A stretch of DNA of 64,000 nucleotides, taken from positions 2,195,650 to 2,259,649 of the forward strand of contig JALMQS010000225.1 in the NCBI GenBank assembly GCA_024734495.1. The letters are read 5' to 3'. The notes beneath the pieces are model-generated. The model saw nothing but the letters and a program-made list of their open reading frames with translations. It was not told the origin of the DNA and did not search any database. Positions 1-11,266 of the stretch are shown in pieces. This DNA comes from Forficula auricularia. Its lineage: Eukaryota; Arthropoda; Insecta; Dermaptera; Forficulidae. Position 1 is the first letter of the stretch. Each line of letters begins with the position of its first letter. The position numbers were made by a program, and so were the translations under genes.

Positions 1-262
1 CAGTGGGACCCCAGAAGTCTAAAAATGCAATAACTAGGGGTGGGGGGTGTATGGTCAAAAAATGAAAATCTAGGCTCTTGTACCTAAACCAAATTTTGTA
101 TACATAATCAATGGGACCTCAGGAGTCTAAAAATGGAAAAACTAACCCCCCTCCCCTACATGATTATAAATAATTTTATTAAATATTAAATATAAGTGAG
201 GGGCCAGGTTGTATGGTAAAGTCAAGTGGATGGCCAAAATAGAACACGTCAGCTTATTTTAT
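1..262 (+). repeat. F1 repeat, right-hand part
   Basis: This is the right end of a repeat family called F1 here. It contains internal units with 'CAAATTTTGTATACATAATC' and 'AGTCTAAAAATG', then the subterminal motif TATGGTAAAGTCAAGTGGATG and the end GTCAGCTTATTTT. Further copies lie at 7.6, 10.7, 13.3, 39.5 and 45.4 kb. The copy is cut by the window edge. The class of the element is unknown; it has no coding capacity here. Confidence 0.75.
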
Positions 263-1205
263 TGTAATTTGAGTTTTTCAAAAACAAAATGCAAATGAAT
301 AAATAATTTAGGTAGGTACTTTTAAATATTTTATTTTAATATTGATTTTTTATTAATTCGTGGTTAGTGAAAGTCACATTGTGCGCACAGAACACGCCAT
401 AATATTTCTTTTTTTTTGTGCTCGTTCAATTTAATTTCAAATTAGATGTTTTAAATGGAAAGAAAATAACAGCCGGTGAAGAATTGCCGGTTCAAGTCAT
501 TTTGCGGTGTCTGAATTGAGAGAACATTTTTTTTATTTGTAATTTAAAAACATTTTGAGGGAGCGTTTGGCTCTCCGGGGAGGCCCACTATAAGCCAAGG
601 CAATATAAAACTTTAGGTCGCCTAATACGTAATGCAACCAACCGATAAATTTATTTTAGACTCCTTGCGCATTTTTTTTTCTTGAGTGCAGAGAAAACGT
701 CTTTGAATGTATTCGTAGTTGCGTTGAGCCCCGGGGTCTCGGGTCGCAGTGTAGAGTGCGCCACCATCGCAACGTTCCAACCCACCAACCCACCAGCCCC
801 TTGCTCAGTATCTCATCCCTCAGGTCATTTATCTTAGTCACCCTCACCTCCACCCTTAGCCAGCTAAGCCAAGAGAGAAATCGAGTAATTAAAAAAGAGT
901 CTACTCATACAAGAGTAGGTTCATGTACATATACTCACTCTCATTTCCATATAAAATGAAAATAAACAACATTTAAAGAATTCGGATTAATTTCATAATG
1001 AAAAGGAGGCTGAATATAAAGAAAGAGAAGAAAACAGTTAAATCGAAAAAAGTCATGTAAACTGTAAGTTTTTAAGGTATCTAAATTCAAGAAAATTTAA
1101 TCGAAATTTGTAATTAGAGGAAAAAGTGAAAACTACTTCAAAATCGACATGCTTTCTGTGAATTTTGGTGATTTGATAAGTTTTCCTTGGTATATGAATG
1201 GTTTG
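263..1205. other. No recognised feature; small GC-richer patch
   Basis: No gene or known repeat was recognised. Bases about 540-860 are richer in GC than their surroundings and contain short open frames on both strands without domain-like sequence. I see no promoter or splice pattern that I would trust. Confidence 0.4.
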
Positions 1206-1379
1206 AGCCGAGGGGTAAACCGCGATTGGAATTAGGTGGTACACGTATTTGGAATTATGTGGAATTATTTTGGAATTCATTAGATAATGCCCCTTAATCT
1301 ATTATTTTCTACTTGTAAATGAAAGTGGAAGTGGAAGTAGGTGTACACGATGTTAGGTCGCTGTTCACCCTTCGGTTTG
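1206..1379 (+). mobile_element. Short MITE M1, copy 1
   Basis: A 170-bp element begins near CCGAGGGGTAAACCGCGAT and ends near TTCACCCTTCGGT, which are imperfect inverted repeats of about 40 bp. A second copy at 37,741-37,904 is similar along its length and shares 'TGGAATTCATTA' and 'GGTGTACAC'. No coding capacity. Superfamily not assigned. Confidence 0.7.
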
Positions 1380-1779
1380 AGTTATAAGGATGAAATTTGG
1401 AATAGAAAGATGAAGCTTATTATATGGAACATACTTTGAGTCAAATTTGAGATAATTAGCTACAAAAAAGAGCTCCCGATTAACAATTAGATTTTTTCTG
1501 CATTTCCTACATTTTTTTACTCGAAGCTCTACTTAACAGAAATTGTTAGTGTTAAGTGTTAATTTTAATGTTTTTGTGAGAAACATAAACACTAACATTA
1601 AAATTTCATATATATGTCAAAAAGTATACAAATACATAAACACTTTAGAAAATAAAAGAAAAAAGTAAAAATATTTTTTGGAAAATTATTATTTACTATG
1701 AGTTATTTATTAGTTCGTGTGTTTCACATGTAGGAAATGAAAGAGAGAGGGTATTTTCTCAATATAGTATACTAGCTTC

Positions 1780-1850
1780 TCCAGGCGTGCCTTCGACACC
1801 TAGGCCTTCCGGGCGGGTTGCCCTGGCGGGCAGCGTCTCGAGACGGACAA
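1780..1850. repeat. GC-rich module, copy 1
   Basis: It contains CCGGGCGGGTTGCCCTGGCG followed by GGCAGCGTCTCGAG. The same module occurs at 41,785-41,857 and, truncated, at 59,333-59,358, with different flanks each time. It does not look like tRNA or 5S rRNA to me, and its origin is unknown. Confidence 0.6.
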
Positions 1851-2101
1851 AATTTTTATTTTAATATTTATTTAATGCATTAGCAAAGCACGATCGCTAT
1901 CTGACCAATCAGAATCGTTCTAATAATTTAACGCTTTGCCATTGGCTATGCACTGGCCAATCAGATCGTTTGGATCATACAAACATATATACATCCTCAT
2001 CTATTTTATATATATATATATATTTTTCTATATAGATAGATATTTTGGGCTGTTAATTCATCATCAGGAGATACAGAATATACATATCATAATATATTTT
2101 G

Positions 2102-2157
2102 TTTCTCCTGATGATGTGTTGACAGCCCGAAATTTATATATATTCTATATTGAGAAA
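2102..2157 (+). ncRNA. Hammerhead-like ribozyme motif (type I layout)
   Basis: The sequence has stem I TTTCTC (2,102-2,107), core CTGATGA (2,108-2,114), a degraded stem II, GAAA (2,129-2,132), and an AU-rich stem III. Then comes T16.1-T17 and stem I 3' strand GAGAAA (2,152-2,157), a perfect 6-bp partner in the exact hammerhead register. Stem II is poor because the 5' strand appears to have lost bases, while the 3' strand ACAGCCC survives. The opposite arm keeps CTGATGA (2,061-2,067, minus) but has lost GAAA. Activity is doubtful; the homology of form is good. Confidence 0.5.
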
Positions 2158-2255
2158 ACACCCTCTCCCTTCCATTTCTTACATATGAAACACACGACCT
2201 AGTAAATAACTCATAGTAAATAAGTAATCATTTTCCAAAAAATTTTTTTTTTTTT

Positions 2256-3744
2256 TTTATTAAAATATATTTCACCTCGCACCTCGCCAGACTCTCTAAT
2301 AATCACTTTAGCACAATAGGAAATGTTCTTATGTACATACTTTTTTTATATAATAGTTGTAAGTAAATGTATGATACATTTAAATTCTGCGATTCTATAT
2401 CAAGCAACTGACAGCCTAATGAAGATGACATTTGTCTTCAAATCCTTTGATTAAATATCTCCAAAATATATTTACATTTTTTGCGACACTGTTACTAAAT
2501 ATTTTCCAAGTGACAATCCTTTAGAAAATCTTTTCAGGATTCCAAGTCGTTTTATTTCTATATATTAGTCTAATAAATACTTTCTGAATTGCTTCATTTT
2601 ACATGTTTTGCCCAAACTTTTATTTCAATTCTACATAATTCTTTTTTTCCACTCTGTACCCAAAGGGACATGATAAGGGACCCGATTGTTTTTTGGAAAA
2701 ATGACATTAAGAATTCTGAATAGTGTTGAATTATTATAGCATTCTAATAGACTGCCTTCATTCTAGTTAATTGAAAGGTGTTAAGAATGGGTATTTCGGT
2801 AGTTACATCAATACTCTAAGTCTACTAAATTGTTGCAGCTATTTTCCCCTTAGTTGTTTTGCCTCATTAATGAGGTTTCAAACTTTTTGCTAAAAAGAGG
2901 GGTAAGAGGACAATTTTTGAAATAGAAATCAGGGATTTAAGTCGAGAGTAGTAATTTGTAGAAGTATCTTAAATAAAATTATTTTTGAGAAATATATCGA
3001 GTTATAGTTAATTCAAATATTTATATAAGTTTGCATTCATTTGTTGGATCTGGCATTGATTTGTGGAACAATATGTTTATTACTACTTGGTATTATAGTC
3101 CTCTGCCCCCTATGATTAAATAAATTATAAATTTTATTAAGTCCTAATGTCCTAGAGTTGTATAACATTTTATTTAGTTCTCACAAGCAGAGATTAGCCA
3201 AGGTAGAGGTAGAGTGTTAATGTTTTGACCAGGTTTCCTTATCAACTTATGGTAAATGCCGGGAAGGCTAATGAGTCGTTTGCTCCTGGTATCGGGATTT
3301 TACGTGGAATTTTTAAATTACATTTTGTCTTTTGATGGAAATCTATGGTCATATTATTTGTTAATGAGCATATATTTCATTTTTTTTTTATTATTATTAT
3401 TTGTTAAATTGTTGAAATTGATTTATATTGATGGAGGATTTATATATATAGAGGACCTGGCCACCTTGTGCCTATCAGCAGGTACAGAAATAAAGATTTA
3501 TTTATTTATTTATTTAAAAACGACCTTGTGGAAATAGTATAGTGAGGAATTCATATTCTTTTACTTCGTGGTATTTTATTGAATACTGTTCTATTATTCA
3601 TGTCGCAATTGTTTAACATTATTCTGGTGACCCTCTAAGAAATAGGGTTAGGGTTTCATTTACCTTAACTATATTTTACTTTTGAAGATTCTTCGGTTAT
3701 TTAAGTGAAAGATAATGATATCAAAAATAATTTTTATAAAAAAA
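2256..3744. other. AT-rich, no gene seen
   Basis: No coding or recognised repeat was found. At 2,419-2,450 a sequence CTAATGA + 6-bp stem with one mismatch + AAA resembles a decayed hammerhead core that has lost G5 and G12. The open frame at 3,256-3,537 is low-complexity and hydrophobic, with no family resemblance. Confidence 0.4.
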
Positions 3745-4247
3745 TAAAATAAAACCGACTTCAAAACAATTAAATGTAACAAATAAAATAATAAGAACTA
3801 AAAAATAAAATAAAATGCACTAAAAAGTATATAATAAACTAATTTAGTTACAATTAAACGACGAAATTTTTACGTGAAATCACATTTTGTGAAACTTGAC
3901 GGATCTTACTTAGTACGTTTGGCGGGCAAGTTCGCTTATATAGTTTGTTTAGCACCGACTTCAAAAAGAGATTTCATGTAAAAATTTCGTCGTTTAGTTG
4001 TAACTAAATTAGATAATTATTTATACCTTTCAGTGCATATTATTTGATTTTTGAGTTCTTATTATTTTATTTGATGAATTAAATTTTTTTGAAGTCGGTT
4101 TTATTTTTTTATAAAAATTATTTTTATTTTTCTCTTAATAGTGATGTTATTAATAGTGACTTAAGATATTTATTATTATTTATTATTTTTTATTTTGTAT
4201 GAATCTCGTAAGAGAAAGCGTAGGGCGAATGAATCAGAAAATGATAA

Positions 4248-4459
4248 TTTTATTGAACCAATTATTTTAAATGAATATATGTATACATTGTATTTGAGCT
4301 TCGACTTCGGAGATTACTTCTCCACCATCGACTGTCCTTGATCATCTTTTTAGTCCTTGTTTTTAATAAGAGGAAAAAACTAATTAAATAAAAAAACCTC
4401 TTTTCCGACAATTATTCCAATTCCAATGATCTCTCACTCGATCAATCGATCATTCGTTC
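4248..4459. mobile_element. U retroposon, copy 1
   Basis: A 212-bp unit is flanked by CAGAAAATGATAA at 4,235-4,247 and 4,460-4,472, a 13-bp target duplication. The conserved body has CTTCGACTTCGGAGATTACT, CCTTGATCATCTTTTTAG and an AGAGGAAAAA...CCTCTTTT hairpin. No tRNA boxes or poly(A) tail are clear. Duplications of this length point to target-primed insertion. Confidence 0.75.
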
Positions 4460-4472
4460 CAGAAAATGATAA

Positions 4473-4668
4473 ATTTATTATTAAACCAATTATTTTACAT
4501 TAATTAATGTATACCTTGTATTTTAGCTTCGACTCCGGAGATTGCTTCTCCACCATCGACTGTCATTGGTCATCTTTGTAGTCCTTGTTTTTAATAAGAG
4601 GAAAAAAGGAATTAAATAAAAAAACCTCTTTTCCGATAATTATTCAAATTCCATATCTCAATCCCTCC
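4473..4668. mobile_element. U retroposon, copy 2 (same target site)
   Basis: A 196-bp unit like copy 1 is flanked by the same CAGAAAATGATAA at 4,460-4,472 and 4,669-4,681. The arrangement is duplication-U-duplication-U-duplication, so one target sequence was used twice or a dimer was inserted. The 3' ends of the two units differ, so they are not a simple tandem duplication. Confidence 0.75.
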
Positions 4669-5250
4669 CAGAAAATGATAAAAAAAATTCAATTCATAAA
4701 TATAGAAATTCTCTCGAAGCATTTGCAGGTTTTAAATGAACGTTTTAAGATTTTTTTTATAAAAGATTTTATTTATTATAATTTCGATTATTTGCTCATA
4801 AGAATTGGAGATTTACGTTATTTCGTCATTGATCATATCATCAAAACTTGACCAAATTAATATGGGACCACCCATAAGCTACCCCATTTCCAATAAAAAA
4901 AGAATCATCGAAATCGAACAACGTGGCAAAAAGTTCTCGCTGAACACACATAAAATAACTAAATAAATAAATAGTTAGGTATCCTGACTATCTTGGAGCT
5001 GTACTAATCCAAAGGCAGAAAGAATCACTAAAATCGGTTCATAAACAAAGAAGTTATGCGTGAACATACATAGTAAAAAGGGTCCAATACCAATGAAATT
5101 TAAATGGGACCAATCGGAAACTATTCTGAACTTAATGCAAAAAAAAAATCATCAAAACCGGTTCAAAATTGGAGAAGAATCAGGTAACATAGACACACAA
5201 AAATTCTGTGGAATTGAGAACCTCCTCCTTTTTTGAATTCGGTTAAAAAA

Positions 5251-5997
5251 GGATTTGAATTAGACTCATTGGAAACACAGTTACAAAGAATAAATTATGT
5301 ACGAGATCTAAAAATTATTTAAAAATGTTTGTATTTTATTATGTTTATAAAAAAATGTCAGTCGTTGTGGGAATATTTTTTCTTTTGAATAGCAATGTAA
5401 AGATGTTTACTGCTACCGTACATGGATATTGATGGCATTGTAATTATAAATCAACTAATGCATAATGAATTAATGTATTACTCAACGCTTCCATAAACGA
5501 TCTAATGGAGGCTTCCCTTATTTGAAAGCAATTCGTCTAATTAAGAACTTTTTTCCTTATGATTAATTGGACATTAGAGAGAAAACTTGCCAAGAAGATT
5601 TTTTTTTATTTCAGTCTTGAAAAAAAATGCTTGAAATATTGCCGCTTGTTGGTTATGTGGGCACCCTACGGTAAACTGAATTTGATGTTTCGAGAAAATT
5701 TATGAAGACACCAGGTAATTTATATATCCATGAGTAAACATATATAATAATAGAAATGAATAGATGATGTGATATCATTTTTCCTTAAATTGAGTGTATT
5801 CTATTCTGACTTTGAGTGAAAGTTTTTGTGAAGGGATTTGTCAGATAGCGATCGAAGTATCTATCTGAGAGGATCTTTTGGATTAGAAACAAAAGAACCC
5901 CACTCGACAAAAATATTTTTGGAATACAATACCCAAGGAAAAAAAAATTATGGAGTGACATAAGTTAAACATCAAATTCACTGTATATATAAATCTG
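5251..5997. other. No recognised feature
   Basis: Unique-looking AT-rich sequence. Nothing supported as a gene, repeat or regulatory site. Confidence 0.4.
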
Positions 5998-6957
5998 TAC
6001 CTGGAGCCACCGAGCGATGCAAGGTAACCCCTGACCCCCCCTTCCGGAAACCATACACCTCGCCCCCACCAATACACCCCACCCCAACCGCGCCTCCCAC
6101 TCCCGGATCTCCCACAACTGCACCCCACCTCCTGAACCCCCCATCTACCCCATCCCGCACCCAGTTTTTGCACTCTAGTGGTCCACATATTATGTGTATA
6201 ATATGTTTACTCGTACACCAATTTGCCCACATTCGTTCATATTGATAAACATTATAAAAAAATAAATAGGAAAATAATAATAAAAAAATAATCGTATATG
6301 ATCTGAAATAAAAACATAAAATTAAATTTGTTTCCAAGTTATATTAAAAAAGCCACTTCTACCACTTTATTTGTAAACACTCCAGTAATGTTATGATTTA
6401 GACACCTGTTAATTAAAAAGAAACAAAAAATTAAACCAATTACATTAATGTATACATTGTATTTGAGCTTCGACTCCGGAGATTACTTCTCCACCATCGA
6501 CTGTCCTTGATCATCTTTTTAGTCCTTGTTTTTAATAAGAGGAAAAAGACTAATTAATTAAAAAACCTCTTTTCCGATAATTATTCCAATTCCAATCAAT
6601 CAAACCACCAAACGAAAAATTCTTAATTTTAATATAATATATTAATATTTGCTATAACCTATTAGTGGGTTTTAAAATTAAAAAACCAATTAAAAATAAA
6701 AGATAATTGAAAAAAATATAAACAAACTTTTTTATTGAGATTTTCATCTATCAATAATTAATTAAGAAAAGATTAATTAAGATTAAATTTGTCGAGGTCC
6801 AGACCTAGTCAGAACGCTTTCTCATCCTCAAGACTTGTTAATAGATTTTGTTTCATCAAAATCGGTAGAACCGTTTTCAAAATAGAACTAAGATACAAAC
6901 AAATATATATATGGTATATAAAACAATTTTTGCTCATTTAATAAGAGTAGATATTCA
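5998..6957 (-). mobile_element. Helitron-like non-autonomous element, copy 1
   Basis: Read on the minus strand, it begins TCTACTCTTATTAAATGAGC and contains a GAAAACGGTTCTACCGATTT motif. It ends next to a hairpin, CCTTGCATCGCTCGG, that is perfect in the other copy (CCGAGCATCGCTCGG). The 5'-TC start and 3' hairpin suit a Helitron, but I do not see the canonical CTRR end or a host A/T junction. It contains one U retroposon and an unusual C-rich tract (6,020-6,170). It is homologous to 47,463-48,622. Confidence 0.45.
6433..6610. mobile_element. U retroposon, copy 3
   Basis: The body matches the U units at 4.2 and 47.8 kb. It is flanked by AACAAAAAATT (about 6,422-6,432) and AACGAAAAATT (about 6,611-6,621), an 11-bp duplication with one difference. 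It lies inside the Helitron-like element. Confidence 0.7.
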
Positions 6958-7127
6958 CTTTTACTTAAGAAAATATAAATCCCTAGCGATTCACTTTTTA
7001 GATTTGTATATATATTTAGATATTAAATATCGAATACTATTTTATTAGAAATATCACCTTACTTCGATTTTTGAACCCCCCCCTCTTTTGTGTCACTATT
7101 AATTTCATATATTGAGACATTTTCATA

Positions 7128-7400
7128 AAGTAGTAAAAGTGACCCAAAAGTGGACACCTTATAACATACGCCGTAAAGCGGACACCTTAAAACATATGTA
7201 TTTACAATAATAAATAGGTCCCAAATTCTATCTGGTGCAATTCTATCACATTCTGAACTGTATTGTAAAGAGTGGTCAACATAACATAAAGAATTTGGGG
7301 CCTATTTGCCCTGATTTTAAACATAAATGTTTTAAGGTATCCGCTTTAAGGGGCACGTTTTAAGATGTTCACTTTTGTGTCACTTACTTTATATGATGAA
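7128..7400. mobile_element. Foldback MITE
   Basis: Arms of about 110 bp are inverted: AAGTGACCCAAAAGTGGACA near the left end pairs with TGTTCACTTTTGTGTCACTT near the right. GGACACCTTAAAACAT pairs with ATGTTTTAAGGTATCC further in. No coding capacity. The family was not identified. Confidence 0.75.
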
Positions 7401-7599
7401 TATGCGAAAATTCATACAAATCTATTAAAGGGTCTAGAACTTATATTGATTAACTTATATTTTTGAACCCCCCCCCCAAAAAAAAAAAAATTAATAATAA
7501 TTATAGGTTCATTTTATGGTAGGTATATTTCATTTTTTCCTTGTTTTTTTTTTTTTTTAGTTTGAAAATCTTTTAATTTTAATTTTTAACCCCCCCCCC

Positions 7600-7972
7600 C
7601 CCTCTTATACATTAATTTTTTATTCGATTTCAACCAAAATCTAATCAGCTCTTAATCTCAATGCACCAAAACTACATGTGAAATTTTGTTTTGATATTCA
7701 CAATAGTTTTTGGACTAGAGTGTACAAAAAATTTGGTAACGTAGCTTCTAACGTAGATAATAACTAACAGACATTTCGACAAAATAATTAATATCTCGTA
7801 AAACATAATTTTTTTCGATGTTCACTCATTAAGAGCTCTTTGTAGACCATGGGTTTGCTAAATTTTTTTTTCATCAAAATACCTTTCGAAAAATCGAAAC
7901 CTAAAAACACTTTTTTCATTTACGATTACATTACTTGACCATACCCTCTATGGTCTATGGTAAAGTAAAAAA
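7600..7972 (-). repeat. F1 repeat, left-hand part, minus
   Basis: On the minus strand it starts TTTACTTTACCATAGACC and reads on through the CGAAATATC-like segment and 'AAAAATTATG'. It shares CATTGAGATTAAGAGCTG with the 13.6 and 39.8 kb copies. Runs of C at 7,467 and 7,590 lie at or beside its edge. Confidence 0.65.
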
Positions 7973-8649
7973 GTACATATATTATCCCGATTTGTACTTA
8001 AAGTTACGTGTAGGCTAAATTATTGAACTTTTTTGTATTAATTTCTTTCGGTAAAACTAACATTTTATTTATGAGATTACATCGAATGCTTTTGGAAATA
8101 AACGATTAAGGTGTTATTTATTGACCGAGAATCCGATATTCTCAACTATGCAATGATTTTCAAGTCGTAACATTAAAAAAAATAATAACAAATTTAGTAG
8201 TTAGCTAGTTTTAGTGATTGACCTGGTACATTGTGGTTTGAACATGAAAATTAAATTTTGATGAAAGTTCTATGATCTCAAATGGAATTGATAGAAAACG
8301 CCTTTTAAATTTAAATCGTCAAATAAATCGCCAAAACACGCCTATAATCTCTAGTATAAAATGAAGAATAAATTACTAAATAAATTAAAATTTTATCTTT
8401 GAAATATTTATTTCACTTGGAGGGGAATAATCTACTAAGAAAATGTTCAATGGATTGGACCACATGGTTTAGATCTAAAGTCTAGTAAAACTGAACTTCA
8501 TTCTATCAGTTAGTTCATTTAAAATTATCTCTAGTCTAAATTATTATCTTGCGAAAGAAAGCCATTTCTTTTTTAATAGCGCTTTTAAAATGGTAGATTC
8601 TGGCTAAATTCATTTCTTAAATAAGAAAAAAATCTCTACACACTTATCT

Positions 8650-9255
8650 AAACTATAACTAAATCACTTGCCAAGGATTAAGTGTGAACTCAATAAATGG
8701 AGTCAAAGCTGTGTGGCGAGCAAGTGTCGGAACTCGGAAGGAAGGAAACCGAGCGCGAGTGAGATGGCGATAGTGGGAAAGTGGGAAAGAGGGAAAGAGA
8801 CCGAGAGAGAGAGAGCCACCAAATTCAATTAACCCCCGGCGAGCGCGATAAAAATAGTCGCTGCCGGGGTTAGAACGTCTTTTAGGCATGCCATCGGCCA
8901 TATTGTTCAATGCTACCACCATTATATATTAGGGTTGTTACCGCCGAAAAGAAATCTTCAAGAGGGCGAGACCCGAGGTCCAATTGCCCCTGAGGTCCGC
9001 AACAGTAATCCAGCACCGGCTCGCTCATCATATCGAAATGTGTGATTTAGTCAACACACGTGACTCGGAGCGATAGAGCTCTACCTTTTCGAGATGAAGT
9101 TTTATCGCCGAAATAAGAAAAAAGATCTCGGATTTCCGTTTGGAAATGTTCCTTAAATGATGAATCAGCGGCGAGAGCGTTTCTCTCCATTATCAATAAG
9201 CCGCCACGTGCTGGAGAGGGGGCATGAGGGCTGATAAGTGAGAACTGCCACCTTC
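8650..9255. promoter_or_regulatory. Non-repetitive GC-richer island
   Basis: This block has much higher GC than its surroundings, is not repeated in the window, and has no frame with a recognisable domain. It contains a GAGAG run near 8,800 and an E-box CACGTG at 9,205-9,210. A conserved cis-regulatory block is plausible, but this rests only on composition and uniqueness. Confidence 0.3.
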
Positions 9256-9455
9256 GATACAAAACCCATAAGAACATGATCGTATATCGTTTATCATAGA
9301 ATAAGATGGCTCATAAAAATGATATTCGGGACAATAAGATTTTCCGCGACACTACTATCTCAAGTCATAACTCTTGACTCCACTAATTAATATTATATTC
9401 GCAACGATATTTTAAAAAGGGTCCCGTGGAATTAGGGTGATTATGCAGAAAGAAA
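9255..9455. repeat. Left half of a widely spaced inverted repeat
   Basis: The sequence from CCCATAAGAACATGATCGTA to GATTATGCAGAAAG recurs in inverted orientation at about 12,895-13,110, with substitutions and small indels. The best-kept core is AACTCTTGACTCCACTAATT. Neither copy looks like a transposon end. Confidence 0.7.
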
Positions 9456-10167
9456 AATATGTATGAGTTTATTTATTTATAAGGAATAAATGAGAGTTCA
9501 AAAAACTAATGGTGCTCCTTCTTAAAAGCATGGCACTGCTTGAATTCGAAAGAATTAATTTATATATATGAGTAAATCCAACTTATTTTGCATTTTTTAC
9601 CTAAAAATCTGAAAATATAACTTTATCCCACCCCAACAATAATAATATAGTTTTGTGTCTCAACTATCTATAGACCAATTTCTAATAATGGTCATGAATT
9701 AAAAAACATTTTTCAATTTTTTATGATTTTTTCCATTCAGGTGTGAAATTGACATTAGACTATTTTGATTTGGTAATCTAGGCAGAGACTGGCTTAAAAA
9801 TATAGAAGGTTACAATATTGGTTACAATTCACTAAAAGTAAAACAACACTAGAAAGTTTTTTAAATAAATATTTGTATATGACTTGCTATCACAGGTTTA
9901 TGAAGTCATTTTTCTGTGTTGTCAAATGAATAAAATTAACACCACTGGTTGACATTAACAAACCAACTTACCTACTGACAATAGTTTCTCTGTTGATGAC
10001 CACTTCAGTGGTGGCGTGAATCAAGTTAAATAGTAAAACTATGTTGGGGACGGAATTGACTTACTGTCTTTGACAATTTTAATAGTTTTTCTAACACAAT
10101 TAAATAACTAAAAAAACTTTATTAAATTATATAGTCCTAAATATGTTGTATTTGCTTATATACCTAC
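9456..10167. other. No recognised feature
   Basis: AT-rich sequence with no gene. A short perfect hairpin, CCACTTCAGTGG, occurs at about 10,000-10,012. Its significance is unknown. Confidence 0.35.
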
Positions 10168-10659
10168 CAGTGGCGGACGGTGAATTTTCAACCAGGGGAT
10201 GCTGTCCAAAAAAACTTTGATTTTTTTTATTCTTCGACCTTTTTACAAATTTAATTGAATAAATAAGGCATCATAGAATTTTAAATTCAAATTTTACAGT
10301 AGATTTTTAATGACACAGTATGAAAATATTGTGAATGTTTTGACTTTTGAGATCAAAGAGGAGCAGAGCCGAGTGGAGACGGATGATTGTGTCAAATCAG
10401 TCTTAGGAATATGTACTCAGTGATGATGATGTTTGAAAATGTCCGAAACGTGGAAAAAAATCATTTTCAATCAACATTCTTTTCATTCTGAGTATTGTTT
10501 GGATTCCGAAACCCACGTGAGCTCAAGAACGGAAAATCATAGAAGGTGTCAAAAGTTTTCTATTTTCAATGCGAAGAAGTGATTACATTTTGGGCTCTCT
10601 AGTTTGGCCGGTTCAAAAAATACAGTAAAAATCATTTGTTTTCTTAAAACAATTAAATG

Positions 10660-11060
10660 AAATAAACTGATGTGGCCATCCACATGACTTTACCATAGAC
10701 CTGGAGTCTTTATTATATTTAATATTAAATTAAAATAATTTATAATTATTTTTAGAAAGAACCCCCCCCTTCTTAATTTTGGGCCCATTAAAAATTAATA
10801 ATACCTCTTTTTAATTATAGGACTATTTTATTAGAAGTAGCACCTTTCTTCATTTTTTTTTTGAAAATATTTTTGACCCCCCCCCCCCTCTCTCTCCACC
10901 ATCAATTTCACATAGAGAGTCATTTTCATAAGATCGTATAGCGTTCATGTGCAAAATTTCGTCTTTCATTCAAGGATTTAAGACTAATATTGATGGTTCT
11001 AATTTTTGAACCCCCCCCCTCTTTAATTTTGACCTTCGGAAAAAATATTAACTCTTTTTT
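10660..11060 (-). repeat. F1 repeat fragments, minus, inside the hAT
   Basis: The segment begins with the F1 right end in reverse (TGATGTGGCCATCCACATG and ACTTTACCATA). It continues through C-run segments at 10,766 and 10,877 typical of F1 spacers. It is degraded. Confidence 0.55.
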
Positions 11061-11069
11061 TATTATAGG

Positions 11070-11266
11070 TTCATTTTTATAAAAGATTGTGACTTCTGCT
11101 GGAAAAATAATTTTTAAAATTTTTTATAACGAGTCTATAGTTTCGAGAGCTTTGCCATCTTCATCAGCCTATTACAATTAATTCACTTGAATTGATGTGT
11201 GAAAGTGTGAAATTAAAAAAATTATTTTTCCAGGAAAAAGATACACTCTTTTTATTGTCTCCTTTA
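11070..11266. mobile_element. Foldback with hammerhead-like motif (FB, 11 kb)
   Basis: Arms ACTTCTGCTGGAAAAATAAT (left) and ATTATTTTTCCAGGAAAAAG (right) are inverted. They carry the AGAGTG...TTCTGCTGG module also found at 44.9 and 58.3 kb. The loop contains the hammerhead-like motif at 11,131-11,167. Confidence 0.65.
11131..11167 (-). ncRNA. Hammerhead-like motif, inactivated at U16.1
   Basis: Minus-strand core CTGATGA (11,167-11,161), one base A, then stem II GATGGC-AAA-GCTCTC with one mismatch and one G.U pair, then GAAA (11,144-11,141) and CTATAGAC. The intact relative at 58.4 kb reads CTATAGTC, so U16.1 has become A here and cleavage is not expected. Good evidence of common origin with the 58.4-kb motif. 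Confidence 0.45.

Larger units (their letters stand above)
1665..2255. mobile_element. Foldback element FB1 with hammerhead-like motif
   Basis: Arms of about 110 bp at 1,665-1,775 and 2,145-2,255 are inverted copies; both carry the TTTACTATGAGTTATTTA / AAATAACTCATAGTAAA pair. A second, inner hairpin spans about 2,030-2,150. The loop holds a GC-rich module (1,780-1,850) that recurs at 41.8 and 59.3 kb in unrelated contexts. The right end runs into a T tract. Target duplication not resolved. Confidence 0.7.
3745..5250. repeat. K-family repeat, copy 1, interrupted by two U retroposons
   Basis: The left part is an internal foldback: 'ACCGACTTCAAAA' at 3,760 and its complement TTTGAAGTCGGT near 4,090 flank inverted 'ACGACGAAATTTTTAC' motifs. 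The right end carries CCTCCTCCTTTTTTGA and CGGTTAAAAA. This ACCGACTTC...GGAGGAGG repeat is abundant in many insect genomes. It is interrupted at 4,235-4,681 by two U elements; the K copy at 40.3 kb shows the uninterrupted site. Confidence 0.75.

Noticed and set aside
10415..10465. Hammerhead-like motif (GTGATGATGATG ... GTCCGAAACGTG)
   Set aside because: C3 is replaced, no stem II of three pairs forms, and position 17 would be G. The GATGATG words come from a short dispersed repeat also at 36.9 kb.
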